Made by a program: the position numbers and the translations under genes. Shown here piece by piece: positions 9,180 to 18,703 of a stretch of 64,000 nt of DNA (the stretch's first letter is position 1; each line of letters begins with the position of its first letter). This stretch comes from Campylobacteraceae bacterium (GTDB lineage Bacteria; Campylobacterota; Campylobacteria; Campylobacterales; Campylobacteraceae), in NCBI GenBank assembly GCA_031268335.1, contig JAIRXG010000002.1, forward strand, positions 41,066 to 105,065, given 5' to 3'. Below the pieces are notes generated by a model. It worked only from the letters and a program-made list of their open reading frames with translations. It made no database searches and had not been told where the DNA came from.

Positions 9180-9993
9180 TCATAAATCCTGTCGCGATTC
9201 CAGCCATTTCGATAATTTTTTTTCTATTATTGCTATTTGCGATAATGGATGGTTTGCTGCTTTCATAATATTCGTATAGTTCAAAAGTTTTAAAAAGAAG
9301 TTTATTTACGCTTCTTAAGTTGCCGTTTGTTACAGAAAATATGAATGAAATATAATCTTTTAAATAAGAAAAGTATTCAAACTTATTGTGATAAAGAAAT
9401 TTTTTCTCCAAATATACTCTAATTTCTTCAAAAGTCGAATCACCAAGTTCAATACTTTCCCAAATCCTTGTTTTAAAATAGTCTTTTGCCAAAACATCTT
9501 CTTTTTCTGTTTTGTGTACCGTAAATAAGAATTTAAATAATCTTGTATCGGCCATCAGGCGAATTTTTTCAATTAAATCACGAGGATACAATTGCGCTTC
9601 GTCCAGTAAAACCGTTACCATAGTTTGCTCCGAAATTTTTGGCACTTTGGTTTTGTATATTGTTAGAAACTCTTCATAACCGCTAAATTCGGGGGATTTT
9701 ATGGCAAAAACTTCTTCAAATAGAGATTTTAGGAACTGCTTTTCATCAAAAAAAGGTCTTGGAAAAAATACTATAGGATATTTGTTTCTCAAATCACTAT
9801 AGATTTTCTCCAGTAAAAAGGTTTTACCGCTACCCGGTTTTCCGTAAAAAAGAACCAATTTTAGCGGTTTATCAATAGCGCCTGAAAGTCTATCGTAAGC
9901 TATAACAGACTTATCGAGGCTTATATAATCAAAGACCCTTCCATCGACAAATATATTTTTAACACTATAAAATTGGTTTATACTGGCATCCAT
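9172..9993 (-). CDS. ctsP: ExeA/MshM-like AAA ATPase (CtsP)
   Basis: A 273-residue P-loop ATPase of the ExeA/MshM type. Walker A is GKPGSGKT at residues 51-58 and Walker B VTVLLDE at 126-132. A sensor-like stretch LADTRLFKFLF.. and a C-terminal region with NGNLRSVNKLLFKTFELYE fit the family. Proteins of this group couple ATP hydrolysis to assembly or opening of the secretin and pseudopilus system. In C. jejuni CtsP is a nucleotide-binding peripheral membrane protein required for transformation. There is no peptidoglycan-binding C-terminal domain as in the larger ExeA. Start and upstream stop share one base, so it is translationally coupled to the secretin gene. Confidence 0.82.
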   Translation of the reverse strand: MDASINQFYSVKNIFVDGRVFDYISLDKSVIAYDRLSGAIDKPLKLVLFYGKPGSGKTFLLEKIYSDLRNKYPIVFFPRPFFDEKQFLKSLFEEVFAIKSPEFSGYEEFLTIYKTKVPKISEQTMVTVLLDEAQLYPRDLIEKIRLMADTRLFKFLFTVHKTEKEDVLAKDYFKTRIWESIELGDSTFEEIRVYLEKKFLYHNKFEYFSYLKDYISFIFSVTNGNLRSVNKLLFKTFELYEYYESSKPSIIANSNNRKKIIEMAGIATGFMNA

Positions 9994-11615
9994 TATTTTT
10001 CTAAGATATTGTTATAGCCTAAATCTTTTAATGATTCGGGCGAAATAACAGACGTGTCTTCACCGACAACTCTCGGAGTAATTATGAATACCAACTCTTT
10101 AGTTTTTACCTCTTCTCCGGCATATTTGAATGCATATCCTAAAATCGGAATGCTGCCAAGTATAGGAACACCTTTATTTACTTGTAAAATGTTGTTTGTG
10201 ATTAGACCGCCAAGGATAATCGTATCGCCGTTTTTTACATTTACAACAGTTGATAGCTTTTTGTCTACCGTGTCAGGCGCTATTGTTCTTGGAATAGCAG
10301 TACCATCGGTACGAGCATATCTAACATCATCTTCTCTGTATTTAAAATCACTCAAAGACGGATTAATTCTTAGCATAATATTGTCGTTTTCGGATACAGT
10401 AGGAAGTATATTTAAGAGTATTCCTACAAAAAGAGAGTAGTTTGTTATATCTTCACTTGTTGTTGCAGTAGTGCTTGATGTAACCGTTGTTGATCTTGTT
10501 TGATAATTTATGGTATCGCCCACAGTAATCAATGCTTGCTGGTTATTTAGGGTTAAAACTTTAGGGTTAGATACGACACTCGTTTTACCTTTATCTTTTA
10601 GAAAATTAAAGACACCGTCAAGCGAAAGTTGTGTACCGCCGCCAAAAGCAACTATTCCACCGGTATTAAAAGTACCGCTATTTGACGATGTTATACCATT
10701 GCCTCCGCTTCTGCCGAATTGAGGATAGTATGGATAGTTGCCGCTAGGAGTTTGCGGCTCGTAAGACCATGCTGCTCCCGTATTTATGCCGTTAGCAGCC
10801 GCAATAGCTTCGCCAAAAAATCCAAGTTGAAATTTAGACCAATCGATTCCCATTCTGTTATCGTCATTAAGCTCTACAGATAGAATAGTAACGTCTATCA
10901 AAACCTGTTTTGACAATCTATCTTTTAATGTATTAAAGTACTCTTCTATTCTTGATAACTGGTCTTTTGTGGCAGTTATTGTTATTAATCCCGCTCTCGC
11001 ATTAATTATAGGTTCTTTGGCGATATATAATTCTTTACCAGTATTTAATATCGCTCCTACCTCTTCGTTAATAGTATTCCAAAAGTCAAACTCTTCTTTT
11101 ACAACAATTTCGTTATCAGACCTGTCGATACTCATTTCTCCACCACTTGTTACTTGTCTTGGAGCTGAGTTAACAGAGGCGCTCATAGTAGCTGTTCCTT
11201 GTCTGACAGACGTAATATAATCAATTTTAAAACTTTTTGTATCAAGGGCTGAAATTCTTAAAACATTGCTTTTGTACTCATAATTAAGATTATTAGATGC
11301 CACTAAAATATCCAATGTTTCAAACAAGGATTTATCTTTAATATTTGTACCGTATAATGGTTGATTTGCTATTTCAATAGCAGGCGCATCAACAAAAATT
11401 ATACTGAAATCACATTTTTCAGATAGCTGGGACAGCACTTCGCTGATTTTAACATCAGAATTAATTTTCATACTCAATGTTCTATACTCGCACCCTTTTT
11501 TGGCTTGAGTTGTTTGTGCCGAAAGCGATGATGGAGACATTATCAATGCACATAGCGCAACGCTTGCTGTTAAGACAATACCTTTTTTAATTGATTGTGA
11601 TGACACTATTTTCAT
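9993..11615 (-). CDS. ctsD: MshL-type outer-membrane secretin (CtsD)
   Basis: A 540-residue secretin forming the outer-membrane gate of the machine. A signal peptide ends around ..SSLSA (residue 33). N0/STN-like and N1 modules follow (about 45-125), then the conserved C-terminal secretin domain (about 330-525). The latter shows the family signature VPILGSIPILGYAFKYAGEE followed by TKELVFIITPRVV. A Ser/Thr/Gly-rich stretch near 280-310 is an insertion seen in MshL-type secretins. No lipobox is present, so it is not an obvious self-piloting lipoprotein. A clear ribosome-binding site (AAGGGA) precedes the ATG. It overlaps the small upstream gene by 29 bases. Confidence 0.93.
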   Translation of the reverse strand: MKIVSSQSIKKGIVLTASVALCALIMSPSSLSAQTTQAKKGCEYRTLSMKINSDVKISEVLSQLSEKCDFSIIFVDAPAIEIANQPLYGTNIKDKSLFETLDILVASNNLNYEYKSNVLRISALDTKSFKIDYITSVRQGTATMSASVNSAPRQVTSGGEMSIDRSDNEIVVKEEFDFWNTINEEVGAILNTGKELYIAKEPIINARAGLITITATKDQLSRIEEYFNTLKDRLSKQVLIDVTILSVELNDDNRMGIDWSKFQLGFFGEAIAAANGINTGAAWSYEPQTPSGNYPYYPQFGRSGGNGITSSNSGTFNTGGIVAFGGGTQLSLDGVFNFLKDKGKTSVVSNPKVLTLNNQQALITVGDTINYQTRSTTVTSSTTATTSEDITNYSLFVGILLNILPTVSENDNIMLRINPSLSDFKYREDDVRYARTDGTAIPRTIAPDTVDKKLSTVVNVKNGDTIILGGLITNNILQVNKGVPILGSIPILGYAFKYAGEEVKTKELVFIITPRVVGEDTSVISPESLKDLGYNNILEK

Positions 11616-11991
11616 TTTTTTCCCTTAAAAATAATTCTATTGCTCGATTTTCGCTGCCCAAAACAACACTATTTTGTTTTATGGCAACTACTCTTAAACC
11701 ATTAATTATTGAACCTTGAGTTAGCCAACTATCATTGATTTTTACTTTATTTTCAAAAATAGCGCTAAGTTTGAATGTAGGCGACGAAGCATTAATATTG
11801 TTTGAGTCAACTGGCGTAGCTACAATTACAAAAGGATTTGTTATGCTGTCTATATCTTGATTTGTTATGCCTACCCGCACTTCGCCAATCTCATTAAAAA
11901 ACCTATCATACTCCACTATATCCGCACTATCGCATAATGCGCCTTTTATGCATATCAGAGATACGCACATTACGATAATAGACTTTTTCAA
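11587..11991 (-). CDS. PilP/MshK/GspC-like periplasmic protein
   Basis: A small secreted protein. I prefer a TTG start at 11991 (134 residues): it is preceded by GGGGGAT at a 6-base distance, and it overlaps the TGA of the upstream gene in the compact TTGA arrangement typical of this operon. An ATG at 12006 would add five residues and a longer overlap. The resulting signal peptide reads MKKSIIVMCVSLICIKGALC. The C-terminal half, SWLTQGSIINGLRVVAIKQNSVVL, matches the short beta motif of PilP/MshK/GspC homology-region proteins that connect the inner-membrane complex to the secretin. By position it corresponds to mshK and probably to ctsR of C. jejuni; the latter link is from memory. Confidence 0.7.
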   Translation of the reverse strand: MKKSIIVMCVSLICIKGALCDSADIVEYDRFFNEIGEVRVGITNQDIDSITNPFVIVATPVDSNNINASSPTFKLSAIFENKVKINDSWLTQGSIINGLRVVAIKQNSVVLGSENRAIELFLREKNENSVITIN

Positions 11992-12632
11992 TATAACATC
12001 CCCCATACTGCGATTTGAATATTACCATCTATAGAGTTGCTTCTGATGCTGCTGGATATTGTGCTATTGTAAACATCCACAACAAGCTGACTTTCTTCAA
12101 TGGCATTTAAAAATTTTACAGCATTATTAAAATTACTTCTGAAATCAACTTCTATATCCAAAACCTGTTTCACTTTTCTATCTTGCAAATCTTTGCTGTC
12201 CAAAAAAGTATTTTCAATTCTTAAAACATTTACATTATACTCTTTTGCCAAAAAAGCCAGTCTGTCCATAAAATTAGCCCAACTTTGATCGTTAAACAAT
12301 AGATATGACAACTCTTTTAGTTTGCCGTCAATGTAATTATTCGAATCTCTTATATCATTTAATGAAGTCGAATAGTTTCTAATGCCGTTTTCTAATCCGG
12401 GAATTGCTTGAGAGTTGGAATTTATATAGTTAGTTTCGTTTACAAGTTTGCTTGTCGTTTCATTCAAAATTCTTTGCTCGTTGCTTAAAAAGAATTCCGA
12501 AGGTTCAAATAAAGTAAGGTATATAATGCCTACAATGGAGCAACAAGCTATTATATATATTAGTCCTCGCTCGTTTTTGCTTTTTGCCGAAAGCCAATTG
12601 TCAATTTTATCTAAAAGTGTATCTTCATGCAT
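11988..12632 (-). CDS. PilO/MshJ-like inner-membrane protein
   Basis: A 214-residue protein with a short cytoplasmic N-terminus, one membrane helix at about residues 24-43 (LIYIIACCSIVGIIYLTLF), a coiled-coil-like segment (about 50-115) and a C-terminal alpha/beta domain. This is the topology of PilO/MshJ/GspM. PilO-type proteins form the periplasmic ring with PilN that aligns the ATPase platform with the secretin. It begins at the last base of the PilM/N-like gene and precedes the PilP-like gene, the standard order. Sequence identity to known PilO is low, so this rests on topology and context. Confidence 0.7.
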   Translation of the reverse strand: MHEDTLLDKIDNWLSAKSKNERGLIYIIACCSIVGIIYLTLFEPSEFFLSNEQRILNETTSKLVNETNYINSNSQAIPGLENGIRNYSTSLNDIRDSNNYIDGKLKELSYLLFNDQSWANFMDRLAFLAKEYNVNVLRIENTFLDSKDLQDRKVKQVLDIEVDFRSNFNNAVKFLNAIEESQLVVDVYNSTISSSIRSNSIDGNIQIAVWGMLY

Positions 12633-14179
12633 TATAAAATCTCCATACTAATATTGCTCTCATATCTACTTGTATTACCATTTCTCATTATAGTTTTTGT
12701 TCTAATTGTATAAAGCTTAGTATTTGCTATTTCATCTATAAGTTCTGTTATATATTTTTCACTTTGACCAACTAAAGATAAGATTATGGTGTTATTTACT
12801 TGAGATATGTTGTTTAATTTTACATTATTTTTATTTGTTAATTTAACAAGATCTGATATGGTGACACCCTTCATTATATAATCAACTCTTTTGCCTTTGA
12901 TCTCTTTCAACAAACCTTCTCTTGTCATTAAAAGATTTGATTCTGTATCGTAATTTTCTTTTAATGAATTGTACTCTTTTTCAAGTATGGCGATTTTACT
13001 TCTCATGTCATTGGCTTCTATGAGTTTTACTTGATATTCGCTGTTTCTCATTTCATAAATTATGTGATTATAAAATCCAAATCCATAATTAAATATAGGG
13101 TATATCAAGCCTGCCGCCAATCCAGCTGCAATGGCGCCCAACAATACGCCTGCCGATCTTTTAGATAGAGGATCAGGGCGTTTAAATATGGTAAAATTAA
13201 ATGCATTTTCATCGCCTGCTTCAATATATAATTGAGCCGCAAGCACCATCATTACATGTATTTGATCTATATATTGTTCTTTTGCATTTATGGCAATGCT
13301 GAAATTAAAGTTATGAGCTTCAAGTCCCATATAGCTTTTAGCGTACTCATTCATTCCTACTATGTTGCCAATTTCTGTTCCTATATAAACTCTGTCAATC
13401 TGAGAAATATTGCAATATCTTTTTCCATATACAGCAATATCGTTGATATATAGAAAAACTTCTCCGAAAAGCTTCATAAATTGTTGCTGATATCTAATAT
13501 CGCTGGTGTTTAATCCGTCTTTTTTTAATATTTCAAAAAATACATCTTCATCGACTCTTTCGCCTATTAATGAACAAAATCTTTCATTGATTTCTCTTAA
13601 TGAGTATCTTAAAGATTTAGAGTATAAATATCGCCCGTTTTGATAAATTGCTAAAAAAGCGTCATTTTTTTGAAAATATATAAAACATTCGGCGCCACCT
13701 CTTTGGTCTATAATACTTTTTTTATATAGGGCGGTAATTAGCATAGGCGCAGTAGTTACATAATCAACGCAAGGTAGTTTTCCTTTTAATTGAGAAAAAC
13801 TTTGCACCATAATGTCCGAATTAATTGCAAATACATCATATACATAATTTTTTTGATCGCTTACAGAAGATGCTGTTTCTACATAATTAATTTTATAATT
13901 TATAGACGAATCCAATCCTAAATCTTCGTAAGCTTTTATCTCAAGAGCATCTTGCAAATCATCCGCAGAGACACTTCTGCTAATCTCAATAGTGCCGAAC
14001 ACTATGTCTTTTGTCATAACATAAGATATGAAAAAGTTATTTTTTTTGAAAGAAGACCTTTTAAGATCATTTTCCACCATTTCATTTGAACCAAACTTAT
14101 ATGATGTATTAGAATACGGGTCTATTGTTATGATAGCTGAAGATGTGCTACCACTTTTATGTTTTTTTATTTTTGCCAT
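12632..14179 (-). CDS. PilM-PilN fusion protein (MshI/GspL-like)
   Basis: A 515-residue protein joining two parts that are separate in classical type IV pilus operons. Residues 1 to about 335 are cytoplasmic with an actin-like PilM/GspL-cyto pattern (AECFIYFQKNDAFLAIYQNG, ISQIDRVYIGTEIGNI). A membrane helix at about 340-362 follows, then a coiled-coil region and a PilN-like periplasmic domain. MshI and GspL have the same design. It is first in the operon, with a strong AAGGATGGG ribosome-binding site and a possible promoter in the 74-base gap after era. A TACATGTA octamer is at 13253. Role: cytoplasm-to-periplasm link of the assembly platform. Confidence 0.75.
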   Translation of the reverse strand: MAKIKKHKSGSTSSAIITIDPYSNTSYKFGSNEMVENDLKRSSFKKNNFFISYVMTKDIVFGTIEISRSVSADDLQDALEIKAYEDLGLDSSINYKINYVETASSVSDQKNYVYDVFAINSDIMVQSFSQLKGKLPCVDYVTTAPMLITALYKKSIIDQRGGAECFIYFQKNDAFLAIYQNGRYLYSKSLRYSLREINERFCSLIGERVDEDVFFEILKKDGLNTSDIRYQQQFMKLFGEVFLYINDIAVYGKRYCNISQIDRVYIGTEIGNIVGMNEYAKSYMGLEAHNFNFSIAINAKEQYIDQIHVMMVLAAQLYIEAGDENAFNFTIFKRPDPLSKRSAGVLLGAIAAGLAAGLIYPIFNYGFGFYNHIIYEMRNSEYQVKLIEANDMRSKIAILEKEYNSLKENYDTESNLLMTREGLLKEIKGKRVDYIMKGVTISDLVKLTNKNNVKLNNISQVNNTIILSLVGQSEKYITELIDEIANTKLYTIRTKTIMRNGNTSRYESNISMEIL

Positions 14180-14200
14180 TAATACCCATCCTTAAGACTG

Positions 14201-14216
14201 TACAATGATTATTGTA
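14201..14216 (-). promoter_or_regulatory. Possible promoter and dyad for the cts/msh operon
   Basis: Minus-strand TGATACAAT provides an extended -10 element (TACAAT at 14211-14216) preceded by the T-rich TTTCACTTTTTG. The -10 is one arm of a small inverted repeat, TACAAT/ATTGTA with a 4-base spacer (14201-14216). A regulator binding the dyad would cover the -10. Both readings are inference. Confidence 0.4.
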
Positions 14217-14253
14217 TCACAAAAAGTGAAAATTTTTATCATGAATATTCAAT

Positions 14254-15123
14254 TTATTCTAAATTTTTTTCACTTTTATTCCATTTTTTATCATTTTTAA
14301 CTGATATTTTTAAAAAAACTTTTTTTTCAATAATTTTTTCAATAATTTTTCTTGAATATATTCCTATCCTTTTTAGTGTTTTTCCGCCGCTTCCTATAAT
14401 GATATTTTTTTGACCCTCTTTTTCAGTTATGATGTCAGCGTAAATTTTATAAACTTCCCCATTTTCTTCAACTCTATCAATAACTACATCGGACGAATAC
14501 GGAACTTCATCGTTTGTAAACTTGTAAATCGCTTCTCTTATAAGTTCTTTATATATTTCACGCATTGTTTGAGTCGTCAAAAGTTCTGGGTCATAAAGAT
14601 ATGGATGCTCAGGAACGAATTTTTCCAATTCATTTAGTAAGTATGTTTTGGATTTATAATGTTTTATTGAAATCGGGATAAGTGCTTTAAATTGCGATTG
14701 ATAGATTTCAAATTCAGCTATCTTTTTTAATACTTTTTCATTATTTGCCATATCGCATTTTGTGAGTAAAACAATATGAGGTTTGTTTTTATGTGAAACT
14801 AAAAAGTCTTTATAGCTTTGCAAAGAGTCTGTAACGGGTGTTAAAAATAGTATCAAATCGCAATCGCTCATAGCTTTCAAAGACTCTTCAATCATAACCT
14901 TATTTAAAAGTTTTTCGCTTACATGTATGCCTGGAGTGTCAACAAATATAAATTGCGTATTATTGTGCATAACAATTATATTTGCTCTTTTTCTTGTAGC
15001 GTTGGCTTTTTGTGAGACCATAGCCATTTTTTCGCCAACAAGCCAATTTAAAAGCGAGCTTTTGCCGGCGTTTGGTTTACCTACAACGGCTATAAATCCT
15101 GCTTTTTGCGGATTTTCGCTCAC
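14254..15123 (-). CDS. era: GTPase Era
   Basis: A 289-residue Era GTPase, which binds 16S rRNA and helps small-subunit maturation. The G1 loop GKPNAGKS is at residues 15-22, the switch Thr region at about 41-44, G3 DTPG at 62-65 and G4 TKCD at 121-124 (the usual form is NKxD; TKCD is common in this lineage). The C-terminal KH domain contains IIIGSGGKTLKRIG. It overlaps hslU by 4 bases and ends the argG-rplI-hslV-hslU-era run, an order I recall from C. jejuni. Confidence 0.95.
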   Translation of the reverse strand: MSENPQKAGFIAVVGKPNAGKSSLLNWLVGEKMAMVSQKANATRKRANIIVMHNNTQFIFVDTPGIHVSEKLLNKVMIEESLKAMSDCDLILFLTPVTDSLQSYKDFLVSHKNKPHIVLLTKCDMANNEKVLKKIAEFEIYQSQFKALIPISIKHYKSKTYLLNELEKFVPEHPYLYDPELLTTQTMREIYKELIREAIYKFTNDEVPYSSDVVIDRVEENGEVYKIYADIITEKEGQKNIIIGSGGKTLKRIGIYSRKIIEKIIEKKVFLKISVKNDKKWNKSEKNLE

Positions 15124-16448
15124 AAAATATACCTTGCGCTATCTTCGTCTTCTAAAATCGTGTCAAGTTTTGCATGAACCAAAACCGCGTCTACATGTAT
15201 GGTTTTACCTTTGTGTTCATCTGCGTCAAAGCTAATGTCCTCAATGACTTTTTCTATTATTGTATGCAATCTTCTAGCGCCTATATCCTCGGTTTTTTCA
15301 TTTGCTATATACGCTATTTTTGCAATAGCCCTTATGGATTCATCATCAAAAATAAGTTCAACGTCTTCTGCTTTCAGCAATGCTTGATATTGACGCAATA
15401 AAGAATTTTTTGGTTGAGTCAAAATTTTATATAGTATATCTTCGTCCAATGAATTCAGTTCGACTCGCAAAGGAAATCTTCCTTGAAGTTCCGGAATCAA
15501 ATCGCTCGGTTTGCTCAAGTGAAAAGCCCCGGCTGCTATAAACAGTATATGATCCGTGTTTATAGTGCCAAGCTTTGTTGAGACAGCCGACCCTTCGACT
15601 ATCGGCAAAAGGTCTCGCTGAACGCCCTCTTTGCTTGGGTCTTGTCTGCCTTGTGCGGTTGAAGGCACTGCGATCTTGTCGATCTCATCTATAAATATTA
15701 TGCCGCCGTTTTGAGCTCTTTGCACCGCTTCACGCTTAATGACTTCATTATTTAGTATTTTGTCGGCAGCCTCAACCCTCAAAGCTTCTTTTGCCTCTTT
15801 TACAGACATCTCTTTTTTAATGCTATTTTGTCCGGCATTTAGTATTCTTATAAAAGATTCTTGTACTTTTATCATCTCGGAAGGCATATTCGAATCGTCT
15901 CCGAATTCACTGTTGTTTTGGCGCAAGTCTACCTCGATATTTAACCCGTCAAGGTCTCCTGCAATAAGCTTTTCTCGCATCTTTTCATAACTTTGTCTAT
16001 AAGAGGCTTGTTTATCTTCGCTGGCACCTTTAGGCAATGGCGGCAAAAGTTTTTCAAGTATTATTTTTTCAATGTATCTGTCTATAGCTTCCGCATTTTT
16101 TTCTTTATGTTCGGTTTTTACGAGTGCGAGCGCGGCAAGCGCTAAATCCCTGACCATAGATTCCACATCGCGTCCTACAAAACCCACTTCGGTGTATTTG
16201 CTGGCTTCAACTTTTATGAAAGGCAGGCTCATCATCCTTGCAAGCCGTCTTGCTATCTCTGTTTTTCCTACTCCTGTGGAGCCTATCATTAAAATATTTT
16301 TGGGTATGATTTCATCTTGCATCTCTTTTTCGAGCTTCATGCGTCTATATCTATTTCTAAGCGCTATAGCTATAGCTTTTTTAGCCTCAAATTGTCCGAT
16401 TATATATTCATTTAGATATGTTACTATCTCTTTTGGCGTTAAATTCAT
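15120..16448 (-). CDS. hslU: HslU, ATPase subunit of the HslUV protease
   Basis: A 442-residue AAA+ unfoldase that feeds proteins to HslV in the cytoplasm. Walker A GSTGVGKT is at residues 56-63, the pore-loop region KYTEVGFVGRDVESMVRDL follows, Walker B is GGIIFIDEIDKIA, and the C-terminal sensor-2 GARRLHTIIEKVIED is present. The C-terminus DEDSARYIL has the shape that inserts into HslV. It shares one base with hslV and overlaps era. Confidence 0.97.
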   Translation of the reverse strand: MNLTPKEIVTYLNEYIIGQFEAKKAIAIALRNRYRRMKLEKEMQDEIIPKNILMIGSTGVGKTEIARRLARMMSLPFIKVEASKYTEVGFVGRDVESMVRDLALAALALVKTEHKEKNAEAIDRYIEKIILEKLLPPLPKGASEDKQASYRQSYEKMREKLIAGDLDGLNIEVDLRQNNSEFGDDSNMPSEMIKVQESFIRILNAGQNSIKKEMSVKEAKEALRVEAADKILNNEVIKREAVQRAQNGGIIFIDEIDKIAVPSTAQGRQDPSKEGVQRDLLPIVEGSAVSTKLGTINTDHILFIAAGAFHLSKPSDLIPELQGRFPLRVELNSLDEDILYKILTQPKNSLLRQYQALLKAEDVELIFDDESIRAIAKIAYIANEKTEDIGARRLHTIIEKVIEDISFDADEHKGKTIHVDAVLVHAKLDTILEDEDSARYIL

Positions 16449-16993
16449 TACTCTTTTTTATCCTCTAAAACAAAAGTTTTTATTGAATGATTTGTGTATA
16501 TACAAATATCAGCGGCGATTTTTAAACTTTCTCTAACAAGTTCTTCTTCGCCAAGCTGTGCATGTTCATTTAAAGCGCGCGCTGCCGAAATGGCATAATT
16601 GCCGCCGCTGCCGATAGCTGCTATTTGTCCGTCCTCAGGTTCTACCACATCGCCCGTGCCGCTTAGAATAAAGATATGTCCTCTATTTAAAACAATCATC
16701 ATCGCTTCCAAACGACGCAAATACTTATCTTTACGCCACTCTTTTGAAAATTCAACGACAGATTTTAGTAAATCTCCCTTTTTTTGTTCCAAAATATTTT
16801 CAAACATATCAAATAGGTTAAAAGCATCGGCTGTACTTCCCGCAAATCCTGCTAAAACGCTGCCGTTGTGCAACCTTCTGATTTTAACGGCATTGCCTTT
16901 TAAAACGGTATTACCGAAAGTTACTTGTCCGTCGCCACCTATAACAGACCTATTTTTGCCTTTATATGCCAAAATAGTAGTTGAGTGAAACAT
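16448..16993 (-). CDS. hslV: HslV, peptidase subunit of the HslUV protease
   Basis: A 181-residue threonine peptidase. The N-terminus [17 protein letters not shown] carries the catalytic Thr at residue 5 after a short propeptide (MFHS), longer than the single Met of E. coli HslV but as I recall in Campylobacter. [21 protein letters not shown] and [18 protein letters not shown] are standard. It starts 3 bases after rplI and is co-transcribed with hslU. Confidence 0.96.
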   Translation of the reverse strand: MFHSTTILAYKGKNRSVIGGDGQVTFGNTVLKGNAVKIRRLHNGSVLAGFAGSTADAFNLFDMFENILEQKKGDLLKSVVEFSKEWRKDKYLRRLEAMMIVLNRGHIFILSGTGDVVEPEDGQIAAIGSGGNYAISAARALNEHAQLGEEELVRESLKIAADICIYTNHSIKTFVLEDKKE

Positions 16994-16996
16994 ATT

Positions 16997-17443
16997 CTAC
17001 TCTCCGATGATTTCTATTTTTAGATTTGAGTGAATACCGTGTCCGAGTTTAATTGACACGTCAAAAATACCCGTATTTTTTATTGGCAGTTCAATTTCTA
17101 TATTTTTTTTATCAATTTCAATTTTGTGTTGAATCTCAAGTTCTTTTGCTATCTCGTCTTTCGTAACCGCTCCAAAAAGACTCCCATTTGCGCCCAAAGA
17201 GCGTCTTATGATAAGTTTTATATTTTTAAGAGCTGTTTTTATCTCTTCCAATCTCTCAAGCTCTTTTGCTTCAGCCTCAGCTTTTCTTTTTTGTTCGGCT
17301 TCGTATTGACGCAAGACATCGTTTGTTGCAAGTCTTGCAAATCCTTTACCTATCAAAAAATTTTTGCCGTAACCGTCTTTAACCTCTTTTATCTCTCCTA
17401 TCTTTCCAAACCCTTTTACATCTTTAATTAATAAAACTTTCAT
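16997..17443 (-). CDS. rplI: 50S ribosomal protein L9
   Basis: A 148-residue L9. The N-terminal rRNA-binding domain has MKVLLIKDVKGFGKIGEI and the KDGYGKNFLIGKGFA signature; a long connecting helix rich in Glu/Lys/Ala (residues about 45-75) leads to the C-terminal domain with GSLFGAVTKDEIA. Its ribosome-binding site is AAAGGAAA. It follows argG by 33 bases, and a TACATGTA octamer (17460-17467) lies in that gap. Confidence 0.97.
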   Translation of the reverse strand: MKVLLIKDVKGFGKIGEIKEVKDGYGKNFLIGKGFARLATNDVLRQYEAEQKRKAEAEAKELERLEEIKTALKNIKLIIRRSLGANGSLFGAVTKDEIAKELEIQHKIEIDKKNIEIELPIKNTGIFDVSIKLGHGIHSNLKIEIIGE

Positions 17444-17476
17444 AAATTTCCTTTCTCTTTACATGTAAAGTTATTT

Positions 17477-18703
17477 TCAGTCTTTATTTTGCATTTTTTT
17501 ATTTTTTCCGCTTATGATAAATCTAAGCGCATTTAATTTGATAAATCCTGCTGCATCTTTTTGATTGTAAACTTCATCTTCTTCAAAAGTTGAGAACGCT
17601 TGATTAAATAAGTTGTCTGTTCTCGAATCTCTACCTACAACTATCACATTTCCCTTGTATAGCTTAATTCTTACCGTTCCGTTTACGCTTGTTTGTGATT
17701 TGTCTATGGCGGCTTGCAGCATTTCTCGTTCTGGCGAGAACCAGAAGCCATTGTAGATTAAACTTGCAAAACGAGGCATAAGTTCGTCTTTTAGATGAGC
17801 GGCTTCTTTATCAAGCGTGATACTCTCTATGGCTCTGTGCGCTTTTAACATAATAGTACCGCCTGGAGTTTCATAACAACCGCGCGATTTCATTCCAACA
17901 TATCTATTTTCAACAATGTCAAGTCTTCCTACGCCGTGTTTTGCGCCAAGTTCATTTAATTTTGCAAGCATTTGAGCAGGACTTAGCGCTTTTGAATTCA
18001 ATTTTACAGGGTCGCCGTTTTTATACTCAATTTCAATAATTTCAGACTCATCTGGCGCTTTTTGCGGATCTACAGTCCATCTCCACATACTCTCTTCAGG
18101 CTCTTTATCCGGATCTTCCAAAACCAATCCTTCATATGATATATGAAGTAGATTTGCATCCATAGAGTAGGGCGATTTGTTGCCTTTTTTGTCTATATCT
18201 ATGCCATGTTTTTGCGCATATTGCAAAAGCTTTTCACGCGAATTCAAATCCCATTCTCTCCAAGGGGCTATAATGGTTAAATCCGGATTAAATTTCAGAT
18301 ATCCTATCTCAAATCTAACTTGATCATTTCCCTTGCCGGTAGCTCCGTGCGAAACCGCGTCCGCATTTGTCAATTTTGCTATCTCAGCTTGTCTCTTTGC
18401 TATCAAAGGGCGGGCGATGGAGGTGCCCAAAAGATATTCACCCTCATAGATAGCGTTTGCTCTAAACATGGGAAATACAAAATCTCTTACAAACTCTTCT
18501 TTTAAATCTTCTATAAAAATATTTTCCGGTTTTATTCCGAGTGAAAGCGCTTTTTTGCGCGCAGGTTCAAGCTCTTCGCCTTGACCTATGTCGGCTGTGA
18601 AAGTTACAACTTCACATTTGTATTCGTCTTGAAGCCATTTTAAAATAATACTCGTGTCAAGTCCGCCGGAATATGCTAAAACTACTTTTTTAACGCTTTT
18701 CAT
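17477..18703 (-). CDS. argG: Argininosuccinate synthase
   Basis: A 408-residue ArgG that joins citrulline and aspartate with ATP use, in arginine synthesis. The PP-loop is [19 protein letters not shown] at the N-terminus; [15 protein letters not shown] and the substrate-binding [16 protein letters not shown] follow. Length is normal for the short form. It starts the run argG-rplI-hslV-hslU-era, with an AAGGAT ribosome-binding site. Confidence 0.97.
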   Translation of the reverse strand: MKSVKKVVLAYSGGLDTSIILKWLQDEYKCEVVTFTADIGQGEELEPARKKALSLGIKPENIFIEDLKEEFVRDFVFPMFRANAIYEGEYLLGTSIARPLIAKRQAEIAKLTNADAVSHGATGKGNDQVRFEIGYLKFNPDLTIIAPWREWDLNSREKLLQYAQKHGIDIDKKGNKSPYSMDANLLHISYEGLVLEDPDKEPEESMWRWTVDPQKAPDESEIIEIEYKNGDPVKLNSKALSPAQMLAKLNELGAKHGVGRLDIVENRYVGMKSRGCYETPGGTIMLKAHRAIESITLDKEAAHLKDELMPRFASLIYNGFWFSPEREMLQAAIDKSQTSVNGTVRIKLYKGNVIVVGRDSRTDNLFNQAFSTFEEDEVYNQKDAAGFIKLNALRFIISGKNKKMQNKD

